Origin: Austropuccinia psidii
Taxonomy: Eukaryota; Basidiomycota; Pucciniomycetes; Pucciniales; Sphaerophragmiaceae
Reading direction: 5' to 3'
NCBI GenBank assembly: GCA_023105745.1
Contig: JALGQZ010000007.1
Coordinates: forward strand, 57,765,569-57,829,568
DNA: 64,000 nucleotides
Made by a program: the position numbers and the translations under genes
Part shown: in pieces, positions 12,260 through 26,103 of the stretch
Numbering within the stretch: position 1 is the stretch's first letter
Layout: the number at the start of each line of letters is the position of its first letter
The notes under the pieces: model-generated
Databases searched by the model: none
Seen by the model: the letters and a program-made list of their open reading frames with translations, nothing else
Told to the model about the DNA's origin: nothing

Positions 12260-13667
12260 TGTCAGGCTGAGTCTATAATGAAGCTGCTATAGATGTATAT
12301 AAAATTTTAAATATGACTGTGAAACAGTTATAAAAGATAATGAATTGTTTTAAAAGAGTTTTTGGGGATTTACTATGAGTCTATAGTGGTGGTTAACCCT
12401 TTTGAAAGCCCAGGGTGCACTGATTATCAGTTTGCTAGCTATAACAACCAATACAATACTTAAAACTGAAATTATACCTAATTATTTTACAAGTTTATAG
12501 CTATTTTTTACAGGTGTACTATGTAGGATTTCAAGAGCAGGATGGGGGTTCTCTTTTCACAGAGAAGGGGCCCCTTTTTAACCTAAATTTGGGTGGAAAG
12601 GGCCTTTGGACCTGTTCACATAGGAAAAGTGAATAATTTTACCTTCCAAGGCCAGGCTTGTGGTTCATAAACAGCCTGTACAACCTTTATTGGGCTGAGA
12701 TATTGTCTTAAAACCACATCTGATCATTTTTCACCAATACAGGGTAAAAACCTTCATTTGGGGACCTCATAGCCTTCTTCTGATATGGATGATGTGTAGA
12801 ATTCTGTACAGATCCTGTATGGGGACCCCATACCAGCCAAACTATGAGTTATTGAAGGATGAACAGGCCCCTTTGTAGAATTGACACCTCATATTCTAGT
12901 ATATGGGATAGTATCCCACAGTATTGAGTTTTTCACCATTGTGTGGGATTTTAACCTTGAAACTTCCATAGATTTGTCAGTTTTAAATATAATGAGCTCA
13001 AATTTGGCTCATTCTGTGGTTCTGTATTAGGTATACACAATGGTATTTCATTTGGTATGGGTAACATTAAATATGTCCAAGTTATGCCACTTTTAAATTC
13101 CATTATTCAGATATAGATTTTTCTTAAATCCTGTATAGAGTTTGTTTGCTCCATAACTTTTATTCTAGATGATTTATGAGGAAATGGATGGCACCTTCAG
13201 AATGTGCCTTTTCTAAAAAGGCCCCACTTTAGGTATTTCACACTAAAACTGTAGAAGTTAGATGAGAGGTGAGTATTTTATTCACCCTTCTTTGGTCTTT
13301 ATTTGGTGATAACTTCTATAGTTTTGATGCTAGCCCAATTTAGGTAGTACCATTAGATAGCCCTGATTTAGGATTTCAATTTCAACACCCATTTGATGGA
13401 TTTCTGCTTCTTTCTCTGGATTTTAGATGAGAGGTGAAAATTAAATTTTATGCTCAGAAACTGCTTTGAGCCTGAATAACTTTGTTATTCTTTGTCCTAT
13501 GATTATGGGACTTTTATATTTGGAAAGAGGTGATTTTTCCATTTCTTTTAATAAAATCTATGAGATATTTTGGCTCAGCTCCATTTTTGGTGGTATTTTG
13601 CTCTACCATTGGTTTATGATATTTTGGCTGTCATGCTTGTGCTCTGGTTTTGACTCACAGGCTGACA
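12260..13667 (+). mobile_element. LTR of family R1, copy B (1,408 bp)
   Basis: Full-length copy starting TGTCAGGCTG and ending CAGGCTGACA, colinear with copies A, C and D. Length agrees with copy C (1,406 bp). Flanking pentamers (CTCTA left, CTTGA right) do not match well, so it may be an old solo LTR or one end of a longer element. No open frame of note; the 68-codon frame at 13466-13672 crosses the LTR end and is ignored. Confidence 0.75.
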
Positions 13668-14934
13668 CTTGAAGAAATTTTAATCCTCATTTATGAATAT
13701 TAATGATAACTTGATCTCTTATAAATTGATTTTTTCATTGAATTTATTCATATAAAGAATACTAAAATAAATTTTCAATCAAAAATCTCTCAAATAAGAT
13801 TTTTGATTATTTTTTAATTAAAAGAGGTATTTTCAAGGCTAGATATTAAACAATCCTACTTATAAAATATACTTCAAACTTAATTTATACACATATAACA
13901 CTTGATTGTAATCTGTGTGAAATGTTCAATCAAATTTATCAAGAAATGAGTTTTTTTATGAATTTTTGAAGTTATTGCTCTTTTTCAATGTAAAAATATC
14001 AATACACATTAAACCTTAACTTCTTATAAGGCTTTAAAGATTTTTAGCTTTTATTTAAGGCTTGTTTAAACGTAATTAAGCTTTGAAATTTCTTAAAACC
14101 TTGATTACAAGCCTGCATATGGGGATTTACCCCTTGGAATTTTGTAAATCCTGTCCAAAAGGATGATTACACTTATAAACTTTAATATTCAATCAAAGTC
14201 CAATATTAAAGCTTAAATAAGTTTTAAGATCCTTCAATACTGTAGGAAAAACTTATTTGGACTCTCAGATCCCAAAAGTTGGGCACCCTGGCACTTTTTG
14301 CCATTTTTCCCTTTGTCCCACCTTTTTGTGTGGATTTTGCCAATTTATTTATTTAAAGCCATACTATAGCTTCAAGCCAATTTAAATTGAGCTCACACAA
14401 TACTTACAGCCTGTATGGCAAACCCTTAGCTAACTCATTAAGTATACACAACTCCTTAAATTTAACATAATTTTTATAAGTTTACATAAACTTTATCCAA
14501 CTTTAGAACCAATGTTAAAATTGACAATTTAAAATTTTTATCAAATTTTTTTGACTTGTATAAGTGTACTGTGAGATTTTTAAATCTTCCAATAACAGTA
14601 AAAATAGCCATTTTTGGGTATAACACCCTATTAGTCTACCCTACATTATTTTTTGTGTAGAATTTAAAAATGACATAATACTTGTAACTTTGTTTATAAA
14701 AAATACAGCTATAGTCATTTTTCATTATTATTTTTTCCAAAACCATTTGACAAGGAAATCTTTGACTGAATCAAATGTATAAAATACTATTTGTAGCTTG
14801 ATGGGTATGTCATACATATCTTACAGGCTTACAACCTGATTCATGTAGGATAGAATATTCTAACAATTGAATGTAATATTTTTGATCTTTTCACTAATAT
14901 TTTTTCTTTTACCATTTTCAGGCCCTTCAGGTAG
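13668..14934. other. Gene-free stretch
   Basis: No gene or clear repeat. A short resemblance to 2880-2960 around 14260-14310 is noted but is too weak to name. Confidence 0.4.
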
Positions 14935-15580
14935 CTATTTTAGCTTGGGTGGGTCTTCATCATGATTAAATTCTAGCCATTGATGACCAATATGCAATAT
15001 AGCTTATCAGCTAATGTACAAAATCCTTAACATCTTCTTGTTCCTTGATTTGGAAGTACATTTGTTGTAAGCTATACCAATGTCCCTTAATCATCCCAAT
15101 TGCATACTCAATACAAACCTCATATGGTGGTAGACAAAAGCTGAACCTTTTCAAATCATTTCCTTGGGTTTTGTTTTGTTTCTAAGCAGGAAAAATAAAA
15201 CTTGACCTTGAAGATGCAAAATTTGGAAGCTAGCATTTATTCTCAGAAGAATTTCTGAAGTTTTCTATAAATATTAATTATGTTGATATACTGATGAGTC
15301 ATTTACTGAACCAGGAAGACCAATATTTAAGGTCCTAAAGTAGTTGCTTAAATTAAAAAACTAGCTCAATTGAAAAGTAATAGCTCTATAAAAATTTATT
15401 TACCATTACTATTTACATTCATAAATTACATACTTCAGATAACCAAATTATCTTTTGAACAAAATATACCCCTACATCATTTGGTTGCTCTTGAAATAGT
15501 GCAATCAATCTTCCATCAATAAAGCCAATGGAACATGGAACCCCTTCTGTTGGATAAATTTTTATCAGCTTATGAGGTTG
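14935..15580 (-). pseudogene. PIF/Harbinger transposase remnant (DDE_Tnp_4 type)
   Basis: On the minus strand, 15560-15450 reads GFIDGRLIALFQEQPNDVG after a VPCSI-like block. This is the conserved region around the first catalytic Asp in PIF/Harbinger transposases, matching GFIDGSLIPLSKHPPNDG at about 48350-48290. Further down, near 15150-15000, a weaker C-terminal match can be read across several stops. Heavily broken; no TIR found. It abuts the CpG-bearing region upstream of the carrier gene. Confidence 0.65.
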
Positions 15581-15599
15581 AAGCCCAATCATTATTGAT

Positions 15600-16206
15600 A
15601 TTTTGAAGATATCTCATCAAATCTTCGCAATCATGACTCCGGGTTTGGCAGAATTCAAGCTTTTTTCTAAGCTGATCAATAGCTTTGTCACATTCTCAAG
15701 CAACACTTCATATCGGCATATCAATCAGCGACAGCCTCGTTGGTATCCTTCTGGCGTGCTTGTATCGAAAACTAGTGATTTCATTGATGAATTGATTGGA
15801 TGGAATAGCCCTTTCAAAGGATTGAGATTTACTGAGTATCAGAAGGTTTCCTGGATGTTCTAGGCTTCTAGCCATTCAAGAATTTACAAGTTTCATCTTT
15901 GGATTCCTCTCAACATCCTTTGGGTCTTAATCTGGGTCTCAATCTGAGCCTGATGGATCATCCATGGATGTCGGTGTCCTGTGTCGTCGGGACGTGATCG
16001 TTCAATTCAAATCCGTCGATCCTTCACATCACAATCCTCATTCGAATCTCGCTCTGGGACTCACACATATCCTTTGCTCGGGTCAAGGTCGGGTCCCATC
16101 ATGTTGGAGGATCTTCCATCGAGTGACTTCAATTTGGACTCGATTTATTGATTTCTTGGTATCGGCGTCGGCGTTGGTGTTGGTCTTGTCAACTTCTCAT
16201 TTCGCC
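15600..16206 (+). promoter_or_regulatory. CpG-bearing upstream region of the carrier gene
   Basis: Base composition changes sharply here. CG dinucleotides are frequent (for example the run GTGTCGTCGGGACGTGATCG at 15977-15996), while the transposon regions on both sides have almost none. No TATA box is obvious. The open frames at 15603-15863 and 15964-16356 show no family I recognise; the second runs into the carrier's first exon in frame but ignores its intron. I read the stretch as the promoter and 5' leader of the gene at 16207, by position and composition only. Confidence 0.45.
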
Positions 16207-18391
16207 ATGCCTCAATTTTCAGTTCCAGCTCCAGAACGTCAGTCTAATGCTTTCTTTTATTTACCCTATCATTCTGGCGTCGTTCTTGGATACTTACTTA
16301 CATCCACTCTTGCTGATTCCAGCTCTCCCTTTCATCTATACCTTTGCCGCCGGTGAGAAATCCTACCTTGATCACTCACCTTATCGATTGAGATGGATTC
16401 ATTAAAGATTTTATCGCTTCTTTCTTGATCCCTCTACCAATCCGTTTCAGGTGCCACTGCTGGAGTGACTGAATTATTATGCCTTTATCCACTTGGTAGG
16501 TACTTTGTAATCAATTCATCATTCTCTCATCACTAATCATTTATGTCATTCTAGATGTCGTTGGTCACCATCATCTTTCTTCTTTTTCATCTATGATCAT
16601 TAATCTTTCAGCTCGTTCAATTTTTCTTAGGTCAAAACCCGAATCCAACTACAAGGCAAAATTCCCATTCCAGGTCAAGAAAGTTATAACGGGATGGTGG
16701 ATTGTTTCCAAGTTGAGTTTTATTGAAAAATAAAGGAAAACTTATTTAAATGATTTATTCACAAAGTTTGGTTTACTTTTTAATTAAAAATATTAGAAAA
16801 TCATTAAAACAGAAGGGTTAGTCTAATCTTTTTTTCTACCGTAAAAATTCAATCAAATCTTACTCAACTGTTTAAATCTTTTTTATATCTGTTTTGGCTG
16901 GCATTAAAGATTTGGTAGACTTTATAGAGGCCTGGTTCCCCCTTTAATGTTAGAAGCCCCTAAGCGCGCTGTCAAATTCGCTGCCAATGATTTTTGGGTT
17001 TGTCTCTTGTTTTTAAAAGGCATCAATTTCCCAAACTTTTCTTTCTTTCTAATAATAATTCTCCATCTTGACAGGGAAAAACTTTTAAAGAATTAACTGG
17101 TGCAGAAAAATTAAATCAGAACCTATCATTATTAACTGGTATGAGTGCTGGAGCAACCGAGTCAGTAGTAGTTGTACCATTCGAATTGGTCAAAATTAGA
17201 CTACAAGACCGAGTATGTCGATTATTCTTTTGCAATCTACCTTTCATGTAATCTAGTCTTCAAAATTACAAGCTGACTTGGTCATCTCAATCGCACCCTA
17301 TCAGAATTCAACTTACAAAGGACCATGGGATGTAGTCTTGAAAACCATCAAAACTCAAGGAATCCTTGGCCTTTATGGTGGATTAGAATCTACTTTTTGG
17401 CGGTAAGTTTCTAATTCGGTATCTAAATAAATAAATCTTTCATAGATTAACATCCTCTCTTGATTTTAATTCATCCAGTCACGTGTCAGTCCATTTTAAA
17501 TCGCTCTTGAAATTTTTGGCTTTCAACCCAATCTGATTTTTTTCACTTAAACACTCAAAATCTCTTTACCACTAAATAATTCAGTTGGTGGAATGGTGGA
17601 TATTTTGGTAAGCGTTTTCTTTTTATTGCAGTTCCTTCCACCCAAACTATTAAGATTTCATCGTTGTGAGCTCTTAAGCAAGCAAAAAACTCATTTGATC
17701 ATCTTATTTAATGTTTTGTTTTTCAGCTTCCATCTTTAAAGTCAAGGCTCTAATGCCCAAGTCAGAGGTTGGTCATTGTTCATCATCCCTCTCCTTGATT
17801 TCGGTAATCTTCAATTAATTCTTTGACAAATTTCAAGTCTAAAGGCCGTGAGATTCTTAACAATTTCATCTCTGGATCCATTGGTGGTTTCATTGGAACT
17901 GCTCTCAATACACCTTGTAAGAAAACCTCTTTTGATGGCTTAACAGTTCAATCACTACAAAAAGATTGCTTTTGGTCTTAAAAACTTGCTTTTATTTTTC
18001 TTGGTTTTATAACAATCAAAACTTAACTTGGACAACAGTCGATGTAGTCAAGTCTAGGATTCAAAACGCAGTTAGCGTGCCTGGCCAAACTCCCAAGTAT
18101 GGTTGGACATATCCTGCCATTTTGACAATCGCTAAAGAAGAAGGGGTTTCTGCTCTCTATAAAGGTTTCCTACCAAAGGTCAGTCAATTTGTATCTGTTG
18201 GTTTTGAAATTGTGATAAGATTGAAGGTAACAAGTATGATTCTGACAACTGACCCTATTGGTTTTCTATCACCGTGGCTAAATTTCAAGGTATTACGTTT
18301 GGCGCCTGGTGGTGGAGTATTGTTGGTAGTAGTAGAAGTAGTAACAGGATTTTTCCGACGACAACTTGGGCCACCCTATTTGTTAGCATGA
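16207..18391 (+). CDS. ODC1: Mitochondrial carrier, 2-oxodicarboxylate type (14 exons, 306 aa)
   Basis: Inner-mitochondrial-membrane solute carrier (SLC25 family); ODC members exchange 2-oxoadipate and 2-oxoglutarate. My model joins 16207-16237, 16323-16352, 16451-16495, 16555-16559, 16631-16711, 16797-16816, 16910-16997, 17075-17212, 17305-17402, 17585-17607, 17727-17767, 17838-17916, 18039-18178 and 18290-18391: 921 nt, no stop, every intron GT...AG. The three carrier signatures are complete: PLDVVKTR (exons 3-5), PFELVKIR (exon 8), PFDVVKSR (exons 12-13). The start (PLPFIYTFAAG after about 11 residues) and the end (RLAPGGGVLL, then FFRRQL) are what point to ODC rather than another carrier. 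The first ATG giving this N-terminus is used. Exons of 5, 20 and 23 nt are unusual; the 5-nt one is required for the signature. Subfamily is from memory; carrier family is certain. Confidence 0.88.
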
Positions 18392-21300
18392 GAATGAGAT
18401 GAACGCTCAGTCAAATTGATATGTATATCGTCCTTAATATAGATATGAATATTAGGCAATGAGTTTTTAGATGATAATAATTCGACCATTGCAATTAAGT
18501 ATCTCTTTACTGCGAGGAAATTTTTAGTTATCTAAATTCGAATTTCAATTTCAAGTAGTTTGATTGACTAAAGTGTCTTTTATTTGAACTGATATTTTTG
18601 AAATGAACCAGAATTTCAGTTTATCAAACCAATTTTATTTGTTTATTTTCGCAATCAATTTGACGTTGTCAATCTCGAAAAAAAACACATAAAATCTTTT
18701 AAATTTAAAACACAGAAAGTAAAAAACAAATATCTTGAAAAGATTTTTATTTCTTTAAGATACATATAGATGGTTGAAATGAGTCAAATAATTACAAATA
18801 TTCAACAAAAAAAAACCTAAATTCTCAATTTCTTTACTCAAGAAAAGCAAAAGTTTCTCAATAAAATACTATCTCTTTATAATTACATATATATATACTA
18901 GGTTGTTAACACTGCCTGGTCCTGTGCCCCAGGCGCATCAATTCTCAAATGGAAAAAAGATATACTACATTATTAACTCAAAATAGAAGGTTAGCATATG
19001 GTTTTTCAGGTTAGTTGATTACTCAAAGAAATTATACAAGCAATTTAAGCAGAAAAAATTTCCATATCATGATTCTAATCAACTTTTGAAGTTTTGAAAA
19101 TTTCAAGTTGAAAAATCAATAAATTGATGTTTTCTAAAAAAAATATAAATTGTCAAATACAAAAATTCTCTATTGATGAAAATTTGTTTATTTTGTATCT
19201 TTTTATTAATATAAAACAAATCCAAAGAAGCATAATATCACCTTCTCAGGTGTTTGGTTTTATTTTTCTTTCTTTTTGGGCCAAAAGGTTTAAAAAATGG
19301 AATATTCTTATTTCATATCAAGATCAATAATAATAGATAAGTAAATAAATGTTTTCAAACTGAAATATATTTATTTATTTAGAAATAAGAAAGAATAGCT
19401 CATTGTACATAATATTATTTTAATTCTAAATCTAATAGTATAGCACCAAAAAAGCCATAAAAAATTAGATCAGCTTATAGCAGACTACCTTAAAGACCAT
19501 ATGAACATAGTAAAATGACAGAATCACAAAAAAATCCCTTTTCCCAATTTTAAAATTTTTCCAAATCATTATCATGATCATTAATTCTTATACAATTTAT
19601 CTCAAAATGAAATTATTTGAATCAAGAAGTTTTTTTAATTATTTTTTTTTGAGGCTCTCTAAAAAAAATTAAATAAAATCATTTTTTTTTCAATCATAAC
19701 TTATCTTTGTGAATTTCAAAACAAAACTAAAATAATTATAGTTATATTTTTCTCTTTCATTCTTTTGATTTAAATCAAAATATATTTATTTGAAACATGT
19801 TCAAAAAAAAAATCAAAATAAACTTCGGTTCTTTTGTTTTCTTCTTATTTTTACAAATCAAAACCAAAAAATAAAAAATAAAAAAAATGAAAATGTTTTT
19901 AGTATCTTCTTTTTTTAATTTTTAATTTTATTTTGAATTAAATCAAATTTGAAATAAATAAAAATAATTCACTTGTGTGAAAGATTCTTATTTTATTTGA
20001 ATTGAATAAAAAAAAGAAATTAGATTTTTTAACAAAAAAGAAAATTTTAATAGTAGATGTTTATTTTTTTTTTAATCGAATTCCAAAGTTTAAGATAAAG
20101 TAAGTAATAATAATGATAATAATAATAAATTCATTTATAAAGCTTATTTTGATCTTTAGAGCTAAAATATATCTAGTTCTTAATGATCAAAATAAAATAA
20201 AATATCATAAAAGTATTCCTTTCTGAATTTTAAGATAAATTGAAAGATCTACTTATTTTTCATTTTTCATTTTATTTATTTTTTGATTTTTTAATTGTTT
20301 CTTTTTTTACTTTAGAATCAAAAAAAGAAAAAAAAGAAAAAGAAAAACTTTATTTTAATTCTCAAATTTTTAAAATTATATAAATTAAATTTATATTCAA
20401 AAAATAAATAAATAAATTGAAATTCAAATCCTAAAATGTAAAAAAAAAAAAAGAGTTTTTTTTTATTTTTTAGAAATTTTTTATATCTCAATTTTTGAAA
20501 AAAAAAAATAAGGAAATTCTTAATTAAAATAATTATTTGAAAAGAGATATTCCTTTTTTTAAAAAAAAAGGAGTAGAATTTTTTAATTTTTATTTTTTTG
20601 TATAAAGTTCTTATTTCAATTAAATCAGTTATAAGCTTTATTTTTTTTTATATTTTAATCCCCCCCCCAAAAAAAAAAAAAAAAATTAATCAAATAATCA
20701 AAATTTTCATTTAAAATACATCATTCTTTTAATTTACATAAAAAAAGGAAAAAAAAAGAAAAACCATGGTTTTATTTATAAAAAAAAGTTTTTTTCATTT
20801 TATAAATTCCCTTGTATCAATTTTGAATAATTTTTATTTTTTTGTGTTTTTTTTTTTTACAAATGAATTCATTTTAATGATATTTTGTATTTAAATCTTC
20901 CTTTATGAAATTTTTTTTAATTAATATTGTTTTTTTAACCTTGAAATATGAAAAAATAAAATTAAAAAATAATAATACTAACAAATAATAAATTAATATT
21001 AATATTTAAATAATTAAGTCAAAAGTATTTTTATAGTCAATACACTTACTTTTCCTTTTTATGAAAAAGGTGATTTAGGATTTTTTTTATCAAAAAATAG
21101 CTTTATTTTTAAAATAACTTTAATTTATTAATATTAAAAAAGTGGTCATAAGATTAAATCAAAAACCAAACCAAAAAAAACTTCTGTGGTCATACTTAAA
21201 GTGGTTTTTTTAGTAATATAAATTTTTATATTAGTATTTCCCAAATGTAAGATTTACAAAAAAAAAAAAACTTAAATCTTTATGCAAAATACAAAATTTG

Positions 21301-24300
21301 GAAACCTCAAGTTATCCAATAGAAAATCCCTATTTATTCAACTTTGGTTTCACTTTCTCAGCTAAAAAACAAATTAAATTCAGGTTCATAATTTCATTTC
21401 CAAGAAAGAACAACATCATCCAGTTAATCTTCATCTCAATCTTCATTGAAAAATAAATTCCACTATATCTTTTATCAATTCTTCTTGTAAGAATACTTTT
21501 TTTATATAATGGCACAAAAATAATCCTCTACCTCATTCAATAATTCAGCAAAAACCACCAAATGTGAAAGAAAATAATAAGTCCATTTAAAAACAGAGTA
21601 TTAAATAACAATAATAAATTAGCTAAAAGTAAAGAAGATCTTTAATTATTTCTTTGGATTATCTGGAGAAAATTCAATAGGAAACCCCCCATAATTATAA
21701 TAACAAGATTTTAACCTTCCTGTAAATAAGTTAAATAAAGTATTCAAACAAGTTTTGAACCTCACACCAAATATATTTCCTGAAAGATTAATAATATATA
21801 AAAGAAATTATATTATTTAAAAAAAATTATATAAAAGATCGAAAGGCTCAATAGTAAATTAGAAGGATTTAGAAAAAGGTATTAAAAAAATAAAAGAAAT
21901 CTGGAATCAATGTTCCCTTTTTATTAGGGAATTGATGGATTATTTTAATGCAAGCCCAATATCACACCAATTTTCAGCTTTGATTTTACAAAACCATCAA
22001 TAAAAAGTGATATAAAGGAGGGACTCAAGAAAGAACCAAAAATTTGAAAAAACAATGAGATTCTATTTTTGATTTTTTTTTGTAGAGGATTACTATATAT
22101 CCTACCCGCATAGAATTAGAAGGAATAGTTGAGAATTATAATTAAATTAATTTTACTAATAAAAAAAAATGTAATTAATTATTATTTTTTAAATTAAAAA
22201 TGTGGAAAAGACTCAGGAAAAAATGACTTATAGATAAATGGGTCACTTCAAATGAGCTTGTAAAATGATTAATTTCATAAAGGAATAATTTAAATGTGAG
22301 AAAATTTATCTTAAAAAATAAGTATTATTATCTTCTTTCTGGATATAAACCTCAGATCAACTCGGAAGATTAATCACACAAAGGTAAAAGATTTGATTCA
22401 ACTAAAATTTTTAAAACCAAAAGTGGAGATTATAGCAAAGCTGAACGTTATTCATTGCCACCCTTTTCTTCTTTCATTAATGAATGGAAAGAAAGTAAGT
22501 TTATCTTTTTTTTGATTATTTGAGAATGCAGCTGAAGCATTTCATTTTATACTGTAAAGAAAGTGAAAATTCAAAATTACAGTTGAAGAAGAAAAATTAG
22601 AGTGAAGTAAAGGAAGTGAAAATGAGGTAACAAAAGTGATGAAAATTCTATTTGAAAGCTAGAAGAACCTGAAGGATATTAAATTTGGAGAAAGACAAAC
22701 TCATTCAAAGCATACCTTTTAAGAAATAAAAATTCAATGAAGAGATGGATTTATAACAGAAGCATAATGAAATAGATTGAAAAATTTCCATTTTACAATC
22801 CACAGACCAATAAATGAGCTGAAAAAGATAGTTAATATTATCAACAGAAATAAAAGGATTATATTATTTTATTGAATATTTTTATGGCTTGTGATTTATT
22901 AAAAATGATCCTCTTTGTTTAGAATACAATTGAATGTTTTATTAATGGAACTTTTTATATATTATAGTCTCATTGTATTTATAAATTTTTGAAGAGAAAT
23001 TTTGTTATTAAATATTACAAAATAATATTCAGATATGAGAGTTATCAATTTTTAATCCTAATTACAACAAACTCTTCAAAACAAATACTTAAGCTACTAG
23101 TAAGACCATTGAGTACTTTAGAATTGATCTATTAGATATATTCTTAGCTGACTCAATTAAGATTGACAAAAAAAACCAACAATTATTTATAGTTTTTAAG
23201 AAATAATTTTAGAACACAGTATGATAAATCTTAGTTAAAACAAATCTTTTATCTAAAATTTCACTATTATAGAAAAATCTTTTTTCAAAAAAAAAATTGC
23301 CAGCCTGGATGAAGCTTGAGTAGATACTCTGATAAAAGTATAAGTATTGGTATCAATAGATTTATCAGTATAGTGAGTAAAATATTTTACCCTCCATATA
23401 AGGTGGCAGACACCATTATAGTTACTAAAATCAAACAAAAAATTACATTTAAGAAGAATGAAATTTCCATTTATAACTATTTCTGAGAGATTTTTATTTA
23501 ATTTTGAATTTATTTTCCTGAATTTCATCCAAAGGAAAATTTCTAATTTTGAATAATCATACTATTTGTGAGGCTCATTAGAGAATCTATATTCAGTAAA
23601 TCTTAGTGAGGAAGAAAAACAATTTTGTGCAAGATTGGTATTATATATTGTGCTACTGGAATATTGTTTTTTTTGCTCTTGAGATTTTCTTGGGCTTAAT
23701 TGAAAATTCTAATGGATTTTTCTTAAAAAGGTTTTTCTAAGGTTTTGAACAATTCACTCAAGCTTGGATGACTTGGTTAACAAATTTTCCAGATTTCTTT
23801 TATATTTTAATTTTAGTTCCATAAGATTTAAGTGAATCTCCTTTAGTCATTCATTTTTTCCATCCAACTGGCCAAATTCTTCCTGAGAAAATTCTCTTTT
23901 TCATTCCTACTAGTGTAGTATAGTTTTATTCTTGAAATAATAATTATGAAAAAATATGAATTTTCAATATTAGCTTTAGACATGGATTCAAAATGGAGAA
24001 AATTAATTACTGTAATAAGGGCTTGGTTAGAAGGAAAACCATTTTTCTTTAACATAAATCTTAATAAAAGAATAAGCTCTAACAATGAAAAATGTTTTTG
24101 GGAAAGTCAGGTCAAACATATCTCTGGATTAGACACTGCCAATTTTCTAAATTTAGTTTATGGGATCTTGTAAGTTGAGCTTTAATTAATTTAGGAAATC
24201 GATTAATAAACCTCTTCATTAATTTAGAATTAAATAACTAATAATAATATATTATAAATAAGGAGAATAATTATTTTAATGGGGATTACTGGATTTTTTG

Positions 24301-24965
24301 CTGTTACTGATTGATTTGAGTGATAATCCTCATCGCTTTACATATATATATCACTATTTGCTTTACAAACATTACCTGGTAATGAAAAATAAGAATTTGG
24401 TATTATTAGAATAGAAATTGAAATGAAAACATAAAAAAACATTGATTATTTTTGAGTAGGAAGGCCTCTGAGAGGCTACTAGAGTGATTCAAATTGAAAC
24501 AAACTTTTGAGTTTTTCTTTTCTATAAAGTTAAAATTGAAATTTAAAAAGCTCAAAACAACAGGTGGGGAACCTCTCAGAGGCTAGGAAAGTGAGGAAAA
24601 ATACAAAGACTACAATTTGAGGTTTTCTCTAATAAAATTGAAATTACAGATCATAAAACTTCAAATAAATTGATTCAAAATTCTTTGAGGAGCTGGTAGA
24701 CCTGATTTAGATGAAAAAATACTTTCATTTTTTGTTATAAATCAAAAAATGAAAGATGAAAAAATTAAGAAAATAATTATCATAAGTTGTTTCAGAGACT
24801 AACATATCTATATATATAAGAATTACTGTTGATATTTCTTTAAAAGAATTGGTATAAATTAAACAAAATCTTTCCAGTGATATCAACATGCTTCATTTTA
24901 TCTCTAAAATTCCTTTCAAATTAATGAGTATACATGATAAACTGATGAAATAGCTTTATAGCTAT
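18392..24965. other. AT-rich gene desert
   Basis: Downstream of the carrier gene the DNA becomes extremely AT-rich, most of all at 19500-21300, with long A and T runs and one C8-A17 run near 20661-20685. No gene is supported; the open frames present (61-91 codons) are low-complexity and unrelated to anything I know. At 24465-24700 there are about two imperfect tandem units of roughly 107 bp, each opening with CCTCTSAGAGG (palindromic). Confidence 0.55.
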
Positions 24966-26103
24966 TGTAAGCCTTTGATATATGACAACATATCCATAAA
25001 GGTCACAAAATAGCCTTATAATAATTATTCTAATAATAAAAATTGAAAATATTATCTTAAAATAGGAAAAATGCCATAAATATGCAGAAATTATTTAATA
25101 CCTCAGAATCTGATTAATATACATGTGAAATGAATTATGAAAGTGGATTCCTCAGGGTAAAATACATATATAATATTTTAAAGTCATATCTGTAAAGATA
25201 ATACTTACTGTGTAATCAGCAAAATTGCCATAAAAAGGCATAAATTCTTGTTTATCTCAGAAAAAAATGGGACAAAATGTGAAATAAATTGCGTAATTGG
25301 ATTTCCAATGAGAAACTACACATATAATATTTTTATGTCATATCTGTATAGTCAATACTTAAGGAAATAAACTGAATGTGGGCACTTTAATTATGAGTGC
25401 ATATATTCATGGTTTTTAGCTTATATCTCTTGAGATATACATGATATAGAGTTGAATAAAAAATGAAGATTCCACTTAATTACTGTAAAAATAAAGATAT
25501 GAACTTTATTTGACAAGCTTTAAACAAGGTTAAAACTTGTAAGGGTTTATTGAATAAAATTGCTATAGCTGTTGACCACTTTGTTGTTAAAATGGTCCAA
25601 ACTTGAAAATAATTGGATATTCAGGTTTTACCAGTCCATAAATGAAGAATTATGTATTTTCCATCATTATATTCAAGGTACAACCCCCTGAAATCAAGGT
25701 TTTAAGTTTAAAATAGTAACTTTAAACATAAAAGATGAGCTACAACAAAAATTACAAAAATAGAGTTTTGATGATGTAATGCAATTCTCTTGGATGCTCA
25801 ATAATTGAATTCCAAGATATCAGAATTCACTCTCTGAATGTCTGTGTACCTTGTATAACTTCAACATTATTAATGATCAAAGTTTAAGCTTGAAATTGAT
25901 CATTTATGATCACTCAGTGTAATGTTATTTTAAGTTTAACAGTCATATAGTCTATAAAACAGTTAAAGAACATTAGATTATGATTAATACTAAAAAAATC
26001 CATGAAGCTTAGATTTCTTCCAAGCCTATGATGTCATCAAACTTAGATTTATAGTGATAGCTCTAAATAATGGAATAATGATGAGATAAGATGGCTTAAT
26101 TAT
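24966..26103 (+). mobile_element. Old solo LTR of the Ty3-2 family, left part
   Basis: Starts TGTAAGCCTTTGATATATGA, against TGTGAACCTTTGAGATATGA at 26104, and follows the 5' half of the younger LTR throughout. It is interrupted after the pentamer ATTAT (26099-26103) by the complete element 26104-36668 and resumes at 36669. The flanks of the whole old LTR (GCTAT left, GTGAT right) may be a decayed target duplication. No primer-binding site follows its far end, so it is a solo LTR. Much more diverged than the two young LTRs. Confidence 0.85.

Noticed and set aside
15964..16356. 130-codon frame upstream of and into the carrier gene
   Set aside because: It runs through the first intron in the wrong frame; the carrier's N-terminus is better explained by splicing 16237 to 16323.
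18720..22000. Possible mitochondrial DNA because of extreme AT content
   Set aside because: Flanked on both sides by nuclear features (spliceosomal introns, Ty3 and Harbinger elements) with no mitochondrial gene.
21330..24173. Short open frames (61-91 codons) on both strands
   Set aside because: Low-complexity, overlapping on opposite strands, no recognisable domain.
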